Assembly (NCBI GenBank): GCA_016871515.1
Contig: VHDE01000052.1
Coordinates: 1 to 37,967, forward strand
Source of the DNA: Verrucomicrobiota bacterium
GTDB taxonomy: Bacteria > Verrucomicrobiota > Verrucomicrobiia > Limisphaerales > SIBE01
Reading direction: 5' to 3'
DNA: 37,967 nucleotides
Shown here in pieces: positions 16,463 to 24,765 of this stretch; within the stretch, counting starts at the first letter, position 1, and each line of letters begins with the position of its first letter. A program made the translations under genes and the position numbers. A model generated the notes under the pieces. The model searched no databases, had not been told where the DNA came from, and was given only the letters and a program-made list of their open reading frames with translations.

Positions 16463-16878
16463 ATGGGCGAAGCCACTGTTCCAATTACGGTTCAGAACTG
16501 GCTGGACATCGAAAGAATTGCATTGGGCGAACGTGCAGAGCCTCCCCGCGCCGTAAAAGCTCAGGCTTTGGTAGATTACCGGCGCAGTTAGATTCTATTT
16601 GCAAGCATCGCTCATCAAGCAACTCGGACTGCGTCCTATCCGGGAAATCACCTCTCGAACAATGGCGAACGTTAGCGTCCGGCGGCGGGTTTTCGAATGT
16701 GGACCTCGAGATTCAGGGACGGTCAGCATCCTTCGAAGTAGTTGAGCTTCCGGACGAACTTCCGAATGTAGTTGGGCAGACTCCGCTGGAAATTCTGGAC
16801 TGGGTGGTGGACACGCGATCGCGCAAGCTTATTCCCAACCCCGCGCATCCTCACGGCGAAATGTGCGACGACTTTTGA
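16463..16878 (+). pseudogene. Clan AA aspartic protease pseudogene with two frameshifts
   Basis: Three frames joined together give a retropepsin-like protein of about 138 residues. Part 1 from ATG 16463 reads MGEATVPITVQNWLDIE ... ALVD and hits a TAG at 16589. Removing one T at 16576/16577 restores VDTGAVRFYLQASLIKQLGL, with the catalytic DTGA, then RPIREITSRTMANV. A second shift near 16692-16695, consistent with loss of TC, leads into SNVDLEIQGRSASFEVVELP and VGQTPLEILDWVVD ... LIPNPAH, the usual C-terminal half. Such proteins are small cytoplasmic proteases of unknown role, often linked to toxin-like loci. The two breaks make it non-functional. Confidence 0.75.
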
Positions 16879-16894
16879 AGATAAAAGACTGCGC

Positions 16895-18988
16895 TCACCG
16901 CCAGACCGATCTCAATTCCCACACCTCAAGTGTCTTTACCTTCGGTAATTCGCCGCTCGAAAATAGTTCGATCCTCCGTTCACTTGCGTTCGGCAGAATC
17001 AAATCTGTCACTACTGATTCGCCATCGTTGGCGAAGACTTCGAGCGATGAGGTGTCCAGGAAGAGGCGCAATCGAACGCGGCCATTGGGCAGGCGAAGCG
17101 GCGCTTCGTGAACAGCGGCGAACTTGGAATGGAAGTTCGTCCGGCCCGAGCGCGTGCGATCGACATACAATCGGCCTTGCGCCGCGTCGCAGCCGACAAC
17201 CATTTCTTCAGCAGAGCCGGTAATAAGCTTAAGGCCAAACTGCCCCGCACTCTCGACCGGCGCGAACTCGGCTTCGATTTCATGCAGCGGATTGTTCCAC
17301 ACTTGTTTGCTAAGCCAGGCATTTGCTGCAACGCCCGATGCGTTGCGCAACCGGCGGTTTTTGCCGCGTAACGTGCGCAACTCGCCAACAGGTTCCTGGA
17401 CCAGCCGCAAGCCTTGTGGCGTCGTGCGCAACTCGAGTTCCCGCGGCACGGTCATAGCGCTGCGCCAGGGTGACGTCGGCACGTCTTGCGCGTATTCCCA
17501 ATTACTCATCCAACCGAGCCAGAGCCGGCGGCCATCGCGTTTGGGAATGTCGGACCACGAAACGGCGGCGTAGAAATCGCGCCCGAAATCGGCCCACAAC
17601 GCTGCCTCCGTGGCGGGCCGCGCCGGTTGGTCGGCTAAAAGGATGTGATCGACATTGATGTGCCCCCAGCCGCCGCTGTGCTGGTCCACAATTTCGAGCG
17701 CTGCATTCTTGCCGCGGAACTCGCGCACATCCCAGGATTTCCAGTTGAGTTGCTCGGCGTTGTCGCCGGTCGCGGTCCGCACGGCTCGGCCATCGACGAG
17801 CAGGTTCAGACAAGTTTTTCCAGCGTGATTACCGCCACCGATGAGAAAACTAAGATAGCTGTGCGACAGTGTAAATTCGCCGGACGTCAGCGTGCCTTGA
17901 GGTCCATCGCCTCCTTTGAACGAATTGACGAGTCCGCGCCCGCGAAAACCTGACACGGCCTGTTGTCCCTGAAACTGGCCGCGAGCCGGTTGCGACCCGA
18001 AAGCTTCGCCGCTTGCGCGCCATGATGGGTAATCGTCGCGTTCAAAGTCAGCAACGACCGTTCCTTGCGGGACGAATTCAGGCGTTCCTCTCGGGTGAGA
18101 CGCCGCATCGAGTGTGAAGGAGGCGCCGTCAAAATCTCCAACGAAATATTGGCAACCGGACCCCCCTGCAGGCGCGCCTGAACCGACGTTCACAATCAAA
18201 GCCCATTTCGACACGCGCCATTGGCCTTCGACGCGGATCGGAAACAAATCGGGACATTCCCAGATGCCCTTGGTCGAGCCTGCCGGGCCGAAGTCACTCA
18301 AGTGCGTCCACTCTTTTAGGTTAGGCGAACCGTAGAAACGCACCTTGCGCTGCACCGGCCACGCCACAACCATGACCCAGCGGCGAGTTGGTTCGTGCCA
18401 GAACACCTTCGGATCGCGGAAATCTCTTTCGCCAATGTCGAGCACGGGGTTGCCGGAAAACTTCGTCCAGGTGCGTCCGCGGTCCGTGCTGTAGGCTATA
18501 TGCTGATTTTGCAGCGGTTTTGTCGTGTAATGGCCGGTATAGATGGCGACAAGCGGTGGGCGGGAATCATTGCCAAATCCGCTCGTGTTCTTCCAATCCA
18601 CGACGGCGCTTCCTGAAAAAATCATGACGCCATTCTCTTCGGCCAACGCGACTGGCAAATGTTCCCAATGCACGAGGTCGCGGCTGACGGCGTGGCCCCA
18701 GCTCATGTGACCCCATTTGTCGCCGAACGGATTGTGCTGGAAGAAAAGGTGATACTCGCCGTCGAAGAAAACCATTCCGTTCGGATCGTTCATCCAGTTG
18801 CGTTCCGGCGTGAAATGGAACTGCGGACGAAACGGCTCGCGATAACTTTCGGCGGCGAAAACTTGACAGGCGATGGTCAAGAAAAGGATTCCCACGGTCA
18901 GTTGAAGGGAAGCGTGAAAGCGGCTGGTCCGTTTTAGCTTTTCCCCAAGCAAGGTTCGCTTCCGATCGTCCAGGGTGCAGATATTCAT
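16895..18988 (-). CDS. Secreted GH32 glycosidase (levanase/invertase family) with inserted domain
   Basis: 697 residues from ATG 18988, with a signal peptide after a long charged start (LQLTVGILFLTIACQVFA). GH32 motifs are complete: WMNDPNG with nucleophile Asp68, FRDPKVF with Asp192, and WECPD with acid/base Glu244. Between the propeller's fourth and fifth blades (residues about 300-450) lies an insert with VVADFERDDYPSW, SFLIGGGNHAGK and HINVDHILL. This resembles a jelly-roll carbohydrate-binding domain, as in some exo-fructanases of Planctomycetota and Verrucomicrobiota. The C-terminal beta-sandwich follows (RLRLFLDTSSLEVFAN). It hydrolyses beta-fructosides such as sucrose, levan or inulin. 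The open frame to 19246 lacks a signal at its start and is rejected. Confidence 0.92.
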   Translation of the reverse strand: MNICTLDDRKRTLLGEKLKRTSRFHASLQLTVGILFLTIACQVFAAESYREPFRPQFHFTPERNWMNDPNGMVFFDGEYHLFFQHNPFGDKWGHMSWGHAVSRDLVHWEHLPVALAEENGVMIFSGSAVVDWKNTSGFGNDSRPPLVAIYTGHYTTKPLQNQHIAYSTDRGRTWTKFSGNPVLDIGERDFRDPKVFWHEPTRRWVMVVAWPVQRKVRFYGSPNLKEWTHLSDFGPAGSTKGIWECPDLFPIRVEGQWRVSKWALIVNVGSGAPAGGSGCQYFVGDFDGASFTLDAASHPRGTPEFVPQGTVVADFERDDYPSWRASGEAFGSQPARGQFQGQQAVSGFRGRGLVNSFKGGDGPQGTLTSGEFTLSHSYLSFLIGGGNHAGKTCLNLLVDGRAVRTATGDNAEQLNWKSWDVREFRGKNAALEIVDQHSGGWGHINVDHILLADQPARPATEAALWADFGRDFYAAVSWSDIPKRDGRRLWLGWMSNWEYAQDVPTSPWRSAMTVPRELELRTTPQGLRLVQEPVGELRTLRGKNRRLRNASGVAANAWLSKQVWNNPLHEIEAEFAPVESAGQFGLKLITGSAEEMVVGCDAAQGRLYVDRTRSGRTNFHSKFAAVHEAPLRLPNGRVRLRLFLDTSSLEVFANDGESVVTDLILPNASERRIELFSSGELPKVKTLEVWELRSVWR

Positions 18989-19080
18989 GGCTGCATCCTG
19001 CCATGAATGCCGTCCCCCGCGCACCAAGATTAGAGCGCTTCTCAAAACAGATTTCCGGATCGGCAGGGAAGGCTGCCGCG

Positions 19081-19112
19081 CTCCCGGCAAACCAGCGAGT
19101 TTGCCCCGGGAG
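19081..19112. repeat. Hairpin of ggcaaac/gtttgcc type
   Basis: ctcccggcaaac, loop cagcga, gtttgccccgggag: a near-perfect stem with a CC bulge. It lies between the GH32 gene and the amidohydrolase and resembles the hairpin at 32151-32170. It looks like a dispersed palindromic element. Confidence 0.65.
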
Positions 19113-19229
19113 TTTGGGCATTTTGCGAGCAATCCCAAACGGGATTGCCATTGAAGATGTCCAAACTCCATCCGGAAATCTATAGCGCTGACTTGGCGGC
19201 ACTGCGCGTGGACATGGGTAACGGTGGAA

Positions 19230-20942
19230 TTAGTCTCTTGCGGCAAACACGACCTCGCCGTGGATCACGGTCATGATGCAACGCGTTTTGAGAATATCCG
19301 GTTCCGCAATTTTCATGATGTCAGCCGAGAGCACGGTTAGATCGGCAAGCTTCCCCGGTTCAATCGAGCCTCGCAGGTTCTCTTCAAAAGCTGCGTGGGC
19401 GGGCCAAATCGTAAACATCTTGAGTGCTTGCTCGCGGGTCACAGCTTGTTCCGGATGCCAACCATCACCGAAGAACCCGCGCTGATCTTTGCGCGCGACG
19501 GCCGCGTAAAATTCAATCATTGGCTCGCCGCGTTCAACCGGTGCGTCGGAGCCGCCCGCGATGACGGAACCCTGCTTGAGCAGCGATTGCCAGGCATAAG
19601 CGCCCTCGAGCCGCTTTATTCCCAATCGACTCGGCGCAAAATGCAGATCACTGATCGCGTGCGAGGGTTGCATCGAAGGGATCACACCCAGTTTGGCGAA
19701 GCGAGGAATGTCTGACGCGTTGATAACTTGCGCGTGCTCGACACGCCAACGCGGGTCCTTCACTTCCCGTTCTTTCGGCGGCACAGCACGGAACGCTTTC
19801 TCGTAGAGATCGAGGATGACCCGGTTCGCGCGATCGCCGATGGCATGCGTTTCAATTTGAATTCCCTTGCGCAAGGCTTCGACGAACATCGGCATTAGGT
19901 CCTCTTCCTTGTGCATCAGAAGCCCGCTCGAATCGTGGTCCGCATAAGGTTCAAGTAACGCTGCGCCTTTCGAACCAAGCGCGCCGTCGATGCTCACCTT
20001 AATGACGCGCACAGTCAGGCGCTGATCGAATGTTCCCAACGTGGCGCCTTCATTGATCAATCGTTGCGCCTCGGAACCAGGACCGCCGATGGCTTGATAG
20101 ACGCGCAATTTCATCCGGCCCTCGGAATAAAGCTTCTTCAGTCGCTCAACCTCGGCGAATGAACCGCCGGCGTTTTGAATTTGAGTCCAGCCCAACTCAA
20201 CGCTGCGTTTCGCGCCGAGCAATAAAGCCTGTTCTCGGTTGGCCTCAGTCGAAGGCGGAATGTACCGGCTGACCAATCCTTGCGCGCGGTCGATGAGCAT
20301 TCCATTCGGTTCACCGTTGGTTTTGTCCTTCATGATCTCGCCGCCGGATGGGTTCGGCGTGTCCTTGGTAACGTGAGCGATTTTGAACGCGAGGCTGTTC
20401 GCCACGGCGCCGTGCCCGTCGGCGCGCCAAAGAAAGACCGGATGATTCGGCGAACTCTTGTCGAGGTCCCAGCGTGTGGGAAAGGCTTGAGGTTTCCAAA
20501 ATGTCTCGATCCACCCGCGTCCAGCCACCCATTCCCCAGGTTTGGCCTGCTTGACGCGTTGTTCGACTTTAGTCAGGAATTCCTCCAAGCTCGTGGTGTC
20601 CTCCAAGTTGAGCGTCATTTCACGATCTCCGACTCCGCCGAGATGGTAGTGCGAGTCGGTTAATCCTGGGAGAACTGTCCGGCCGCGCAAATTGATGACG
20701 CGCCTGGCGGCGCCTTCATGAACGCGGACGCCGGCATTCGACCCAACAAAGAGGAACTTGCCATCTTTGATGGCGATGGCTTCGACGCGCGGTTGCCGTT
20801 CGTTGACAGTATAGACATTCCCGTTCTTGAGCACCAAATCGGCGCTTTGCGCCCAAACGGCGACAGAGCGTATCAGCAATGCCGCGCTGGCAAATGCGAA
20901 CGTAATTCTTCTGAAGACCTTCCTAAGCTTGATCTTAATCAT
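19230..20942 (-). CDS. Secreted amidohydrolase, YtcJ-like (Amidohydro_3)
   Basis: 570 residues from ATG 20942 with a signal peptide (FAFASAALLIRSVAVWAQ). Amidohydro_3 features: DLVLKNGNVYTVNERQPRVE opening strand, LPGLTDSHYHLGGVGDREM with HxH, GWIETFW, IETHAIGDRANR, WRVEHAQVI and AGGSDAPVERGEPM near the end. Enzymes of this family hydrolyse N-substituted amides or act as deacylases, but substrates are mostly unknown. Starts at 20957 or 21023 add residues before the signal. A GGAAAG/AGGATT stretch lies just ahead of the chosen start. It is followed after 241 bases by the GH32 gene on the same strand. Confidence 0.88.
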   Translation of the reverse strand: MIKIKLRKVFRRITFAFASAALLIRSVAVWAQSADLVLKNGNVYTVNERQPRVEAIAIKDGKFLFVGSNAGVRVHEGAARRVINLRGRTVLPGLTDSHYHLGGVGDREMTLNLEDTTSLEEFLTKVEQRVKQAKPGEWVAGRGWIETFWKPQAFPTRWDLDKSSPNHPVFLWRADGHGAVANSLAFKIAHVTKDTPNPSGGEIMKDKTNGEPNGMLIDRAQGLVSRYIPPSTEANREQALLLGAKRSVELGWTQIQNAGGSFAEVERLKKLYSEGRMKLRVYQAIGGPGSEAQRLINEGATLGTFDQRLTVRVIKVSIDGALGSKGAALLEPYADHDSSGLLMHKEEDLMPMFVEALRKGIQIETHAIGDRANRVILDLYEKAFRAVPPKEREVKDPRWRVEHAQVINASDIPRFAKLGVIPSMQPSHAISDLHFAPSRLGIKRLEGAYAWQSLLKQGSVIAGGSDAPVERGEPMIEFYAAVARKDQRGFFGDGWHPEQAVTREQALKMFTIWPAHAAFEENLRGSIEPGKLADLTVLSADIMKIAEPDILKTRCIMTVIHGEVVFAARD

Positions 20943-21011
20943 AATCCTACTTTCCATGAACCTGCTTGTGAACCGTGGCCGGCGAAGGCGAAAAGCAGCC
21001 CCGCTCCCTAA

Positions 21012-21038
21012 CCCTCTCCCCATCGGATGGGGCGAGGG
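21012..21038. repeat. ccctctcccc palindromic element
   Basis: ccctctcccc, spacer atcggat, ggggcgaggg. It matches the element at 29137-29163 (same core, one change) and lies upstream of the amidohydrolase start. Part of a dispersed family. Confidence 0.8.
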
Positions 21039-21101
21039 AAAGTTTTTGCGTAATCGAATCGATTCAAACTTATCTAAGGCGCACGCGCCCGCATCTTGGG
21101 C

Positions 21102-22511
21102 TTAGCGCACGTAGTCGCCGATACCGGGCCGGTGTTCCTCTTCCGGATACTCACGCTCATCAACGCGCGCCACCCTAACACAATCCGTGATCCGTCTTAT
21201 CACTTCGGGATGTTCGGCCGCCACGTTGGCCGTTTCCTTCGGATCAGCCTTCAGGTTGTAAAGCTCGAATGCGCTCGCGGGCCGCGGCTTGACCGCTTTC
21301 CAATCGCCCATGCGAACAGCTTGCGTGAGTCCCTGGGCGGCCGGTATTTCCCAATATAAGAAGTCATGCTTCTTTTGCGCCCCTTTCCCCAGCAGCGTCG
21401 GCATAAATGAGATGCCGTCGATCCCGTTCGGCGCCGCGGCGCCCGCCAATTCGGCCAATGTCGGCAGCACGTCCCAGAACGCACAGATGTGGTCGCTCAC
21501 GGCGCCAGCTTTGATCTTCCCTGGCCAACGGACAATGAGCGGATCGCGAATGCCACCCTCGTACCAGTTGCCCTTTGATCCGCGCAAGCCGCCGGTGCCA
21601 TCGAAGAATTCACTCAATGGTTGCCATTGATTTCCTTGCGCGCCGTTGTCCGAGCTAAAGAAAACGATCGTGTTCTCGTCCAGCTTCAATTCTTTAAGCA
21701 AGGCCATGACTTCACCCACGCTGCGGTCCAATCGACTGACCATTCCAGCATATGTCGCATAGGCATCGTCTGAACTAATGTAACCCGGGCGCGGGTCCTT
21801 AATTGTCTTTTGCGGGAACTGGCCGCGGTACTCCTTTTCCGAATCTTCCGGCACCGTCAATTCAACGTGCGGAATCGTATAAGGCACATAACAGAAGAAC
21901 GGCTTGTCATGGTGACGGCGTATGAAGTCGAGAGCGTGCTGTTGAATCAAATCGTGAGAGTACCGGCCGCGCTTGCCGCCTTCATTTTCCGGCAGCAGAA
22001 CCTTCGTGTCATTTTTCCAAAGCCAATACGGATAGTAAAAGTGCGCATGGACTTGGTGATAGCAACCAAACCATTCGTCGAACCCTTGTTTGATAGCGAC
22101 GCCAGGTGTACCCATATCGCCGAGGCCCCATTTGCCAAACCCGCCTGTGAAATAGCCCGCCTTCTTCAACAATTCCGCGACCGTCACGTCGGAGTCATAC
22201 AGGTATCGGTTCCTGCCGTTGTTGCGGACCGGCGTGTGGCCCGTATGCAATCCTGTCATCAGCGTCGAGCGCGATGGCGCGCATACATTCGAGCCCGCGT
22301 AGCATTGGGTGAAACGCATCCCCTCGTTCGCGAGCCGGTCGATGTTTGGCGTTCGAATCTTCTTTTGCCCGTAACAACCGAGCGCCCCATGTCCGAGGTC
22401 ATCAGCGAAGAGAAAGACAATGTTAGGCCGGCTTGCGGCAGCGCAGTCTTCGAAACTCTGGATCGCGGTGATGAAACTCAAAAGGAGCCAGGAACAAAGT
22501 CGCGTTTTCAT
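21102..22511 (-). CDS. Secreted type I sulfatase
   Basis: 469 residues from ATG 22511 (MKTRLCSWLLLSFITAIQS signal). NIVFLFADDLGHGALGCYGQ provides metal-binding Asp residues, VCAPSRSTLMTGLHTGH carries Cys77 in the CxPxR motif, and GGFGKWGLGD, HDKPFFCYVPYTIPH and FFSSDNGAQGN follow in order. It is a relative of arylsulfatase A-type enzymes and needs formylglycine maturation of Cys77. It differs clearly from the sulfatase at 7948-9336 (CAPSR against CSPTR), so the two probably cut different sulfate esters. It is preceded by repeat-rich intergenic DNA; no regulator is visible. Confidence 0.93.
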   Translation of the reverse strand: MKTRLCSWLLLSFITAIQSFEDCAAASRPNIVFLFADDLGHGALGCYGQKKIRTPNIDRLANEGMRFTQCYAGSNVCAPSRSTLMTGLHTGHTPVRNNGRNRYLYDSDVTVAELLKKAGYFTGGFGKWGLGDMGTPGVAIKQGFDEWFGCYHQVHAHFYYPYWLWKNDTKVLLPENEGGKRGRYSHDLIQQHALDFIRRHHDKPFFCYVPYTIPHVELTVPEDSEKEYRGQFPQKTIKDPRPGYISSDDAYATYAGMVSRLDRSVGEVMALLKELKLDENTIVFFSSDNGAQGNQWQPLSEFFDGTGGLRGSKGNWYEGGIRDPLIVRWPGKIKAGAVSDHICAFWDVLPTLAELAGAAAPNGIDGISFMPTLLGKGAQKKHDFLYWEIPAAQGLTQAVRMGDWKAVKPRPASAFELYNLKADPKETANVAAEHPEVIRRITDCVRVARVDEREYPEEEHRPGIGDYVR

Positions 22512-22593
22512 CCTGCAGACAACTTTAGATGAAAATCGCGTCAACGAGCAATTGTTCAATATCAATCAAACAATCAAACGGCGCATCCCGAAG

Positions 22594-22769
22594 TATCCCG
22601 AAGTTGTCGGCACAATCGTAGCGGCGGGCATCCTGCCTGCCGTAGAGACGGGGCATCTTGCCCGGCGGATCACGCGTGCGGCCTAAACAGCGCAAACACC
22701 GAGTCTCAAACGCCGCTCACAGCGGCAGGATGCGCGCCCTCTACGGCAGGCAGGATGCCCGCCGCTACC
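22594..22769. repeat. Palindromic repeat region with 87-base unit (22594-22680)
   Basis: The gap 22512-22830 (319 bases) holds no gene. 22594-22680 is the inverted copy of 10777-10863. A second unit, ctctacggcaggcaggatgc through gccgctacc (22737-22769), faces it in inverted orientation. Between them is a short unrelated spacer. Confidence 0.85.
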
Positions 22770-22830
22770 AAACAGCGCCGTCGAAAATCTTGTTCATCGC
22801 GGTTGATCTGTGGCAAATGTAAGGCGCTTT

Positions 22831-24252
22831 ATGGAATACGAAGCTGTCATCGGGTTGGAAACGCACGTCCAGCTCAAAACGAAATCGAAGATGTGGTGTG
22901 GCTGTCCGAATGAATTCGGCGCCGAACCGAACACCAATGTTTGTCCCGTCTGCCTCGGCCTTCCCGGTGTTTTGCCCGTCGCCAACGAAGAGGCGTTGCG
23001 CTTAACGGCGCTGACTGGCTTCCTGCTGAACTGCACGATCCCGCGCTCGGCGAAGTTCGATCGGAAGAATTACTTCTATCCGGACATGCCCAAAAACTAT
23101 CAGATCACGCAGTACGACCAACCTTCCACGGCGAATGGCTATGTCGAGTTCGAATTCGATGGCGGCATTTCCCGTGTCCGCATTACCCGCGCCCATCTCG
23201 AGGAAGATGTCGGCAAGAATTTCCATTTCGAACGGCACAGCGGAGTTGATTTCAACCGTGCGGGCGTTCCGTTGATGGAAATTGTTTCCGAACCGGACAT
23301 CACCAGTGCCGAGATGGCGTACGCTTACCTTAATGCGCTGAAGGACATCTTGGTTTATGGCGGAGTGAGCGATTGCGATATGGAAAAAGGCATGGTGCGC
23401 TGCGATGTCAACGTGAGCGTCCGCCCACAAAGTCAGCAGGAACTCGGGGCCAAGATCGAAATCAAAAACATGAATAGCTTCAGCGGCGTGCGCCGCGCTT
23501 TGGAGTATGAAATTCCGCGCCAAATCGATGTCGTGAGGAAAGGGGGGAAGCTAAGCCAGGAAACACGCCGATGGGATGACATTGCTTGCGTCACCGAGAC
23601 CATGCGCAGCAAAGAAATGGCCCATGATTACAGGTATTTTCCTGAACCCGACTTAATGCCGTTTGTGCCATCCGCCGAATGGCTGGAGGAGGTCCGCCGG
23701 CGCGTGGTCGAACTGCCGTTGGCGAAGAAACGGCGGTTCATGACCGATTATCAATTGCCGGCGACCGATGCGGAAACGTTCGTAAAAGATGTGCCGCTCG
23801 GAGAGTACTTCGAAACGATGGCGCGAAAATCGAAAAACCCAAAAGCAATCGCGAATTGGGTTATCAACAATCTCCGCGCCAAGATGGCCGAAAGCTTTAC
23901 GGCGTTGGCTGAACTAAAATTCAAGCCAGAACATCTGCTCGAACTGCTTGGCCTGGTCGAGAGCGGCAAGATCAGCAGTCGCATCGCTCAGGAGGTTTTT
24001 GCCGAGATGTTCGCCAGCGGCCAATCGCCGAACGACATTGTCCAGAGCAAAGGCTTGGCCCAAGTGAGCGACACGGGCGCCGTCGAGAAATTCTGCGACG
24101 AGGCCATTGCCGCCAACCCGAAAAGCGCGGAGGATTTCCGCGCCGGCAAAGCGGCCGCGCTGAATTTTCTGAAAGGTCAAGTGATGAAGTTAAGCAAAGG
24201 CAAAGCAAATCCGAATCTGGTCGGCGAAATTTTGGAACGGAAACTTCGATAG
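22831..24252 (+). CDS. gatB: Aspartyl/glutamyl-tRNA amidotransferase subunit B
   Basis: 473 residues beginning MEYEAVIGLETHVQL, the normal GatB start; an upstream GTG at 22810 would add seven residues. Signature segments: KSKMWCGCPNEFG with zinc-type cysteines, VCPVCLGLPGVLPV, RKNYFYPDMPKNYQITQYDQ, DFNRAGVPLMEIVSEPD, RCDVNVSVRP, IEIKNMNSF and DYRYFPEPDLMP, then a C-terminal helical and YqeY-like tail. Together with GatA and GatC it converts mischarged Glu-tRNA(Gln) or Asp-tRNA(Asn) in the cytoplasm. gatA and gatC are not in this window, so the complex genes are split in this genome. Confidence 0.97.
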   Translation: MEYEAVIGLETHVQLKTKSKMWCGCPNEFGAEPNTNVCPVCLGLPGVLPVANEEALRLTALTGFLLNCTIPRSAKFDRKNYFYPDMPKNYQITQYDQPSTANGYVEFEFDGGISRVRITRAHLEEDVGKNFHFERHSGVDFNRAGVPLMEIVSEPDITSAEMAYAYLNALKDILVYGGVSDCDMEKGMVRCDVNVSVRPQSQQELGAKIEIKNMNSFSGVRRALEYEIPRQIDVVRKGGKLSQETRRWDDIACVTETMRSKEMAHDYRYFPEPDLMPFVPSAEWLEEVRRRVVELPLAKKRRFMTDYQLPATDAETFVKDVPLGEYFETMARKSKNPKAIANWVINNLRAKMAESFTALAELKFKPEHLLELLGLVESGKISSRIAQEVFAEMFASGQSPNDIVQSKGLAQVSDTGAVEKFCDEAIAANPKSAEDFRAGKAAALNFLKGQVMKLSKGKANPNLVGEILERKLR

Positions 24253-24288
24253 CCTAATCAGGAACGGAATGATACGTTACAAGGCACT

Positions 24289-24483
24289 ATGAGTCTCGCC
24301 GAACTCAAAGAGCAAGCGGCCGCGCTGCCTCCGAACGAGCAAGCAGAGTTGGCGGCTTATTTGGCCGAGCAGTTGCGACGAGACGACCCAGCGTACCGGA
24401 CCGAATTGGCGCGGTTGATTGAGGATCGTGATCCAAACAATTGGGTGCGGTGGGATGAAGTCAAAAAAGAGTCCAGAAACTAA
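24289..24483 (+). CDS. Small antitoxin-like protein of an addiction module
   Basis: 64 residues, starting with MSLAELKEQAAALPPNEQAE, a helix pair typical of the short addiction-module antitoxins that precede RelE/ParE-type toxins. AAGG lies just ahead of the ATG. It is followed after 5 bases by the small basic protein at 24489. Its first 20 residues resemble those of the antitoxin-like protein at 27540-27752, so the two are paralogues. It binds its partner and is expected to repress its own promoter, though no DNA-binding motif is recognised. Confidence 0.65.
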   Translation: MSLAELKEQAAALPPNEQAELAAYLAEQLRRDDPAYRTELARLIEDRDPNNWVRWDEVKKESRN

Positions 24484-24488
24484 GCCGC

Positions 24489-24752
24489 ATGCCGCAAAAG
24501 TATGCCGTCTTTCCGCGGTTCGAAGCTGCGGCACTTTACCGCTCACTACGCTGGCCCGAAAGAGATCAATTAGAGCGTTTCTTAGATGCGTTGCAGAGCT
24601 ACCCGTTTATCGAGGGAGAGACAACCGAACGAGATGCCGCAGGCCGCACTGTCGCAGTGAAGTTTCTCGGTAAGTTCAAGATTGTCTATTGGGCCGACCA
24701 TTCAGTTAAGGAGATCAAAGTGTTGAGACTGGAGCGTCTCTCCAGGAAATGA
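24489..24752 (+). CDS. RelE/ParE-like small toxin candidate
   Basis: 87 residues: an N-terminal helical half (LYRSLRWPERDQLERFLDAL) followed by strands ending in KFKIVYWADHSVKEIKVLRL. This layout, helices then a beta-sheet with a basic C-terminus, is that of RelE/ParE-type toxins. It lies 5 bases after the antitoxin-like gene and probably forms an operon with it. No catalytic residues can be identified with confidence, so the name is tentative. Confidence 0.5.
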   Translation: MPQKYAVFPRFEAAALYRSLRWPERDQLERFLDALQSYPFIEGETTERDAAGRTVAVKFLGKFKIVYWADHSVKEIKVLRLERLSRK

Positions 24753-24765
24753 CATACAAAGCCCG

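Noticed and set aside
16336..16878. 180-codon open frame read as an intact gene
   Set aside because: Only its C-terminal 60 residues match a protease; the rest is the wrong frame of the broken gene starting at 16463.
18989..19246. 5' extension of the GH32 gene
   Set aside because: The added residues are not protein-like and contain a palindromic repeat; the signal peptide sits after 18988.
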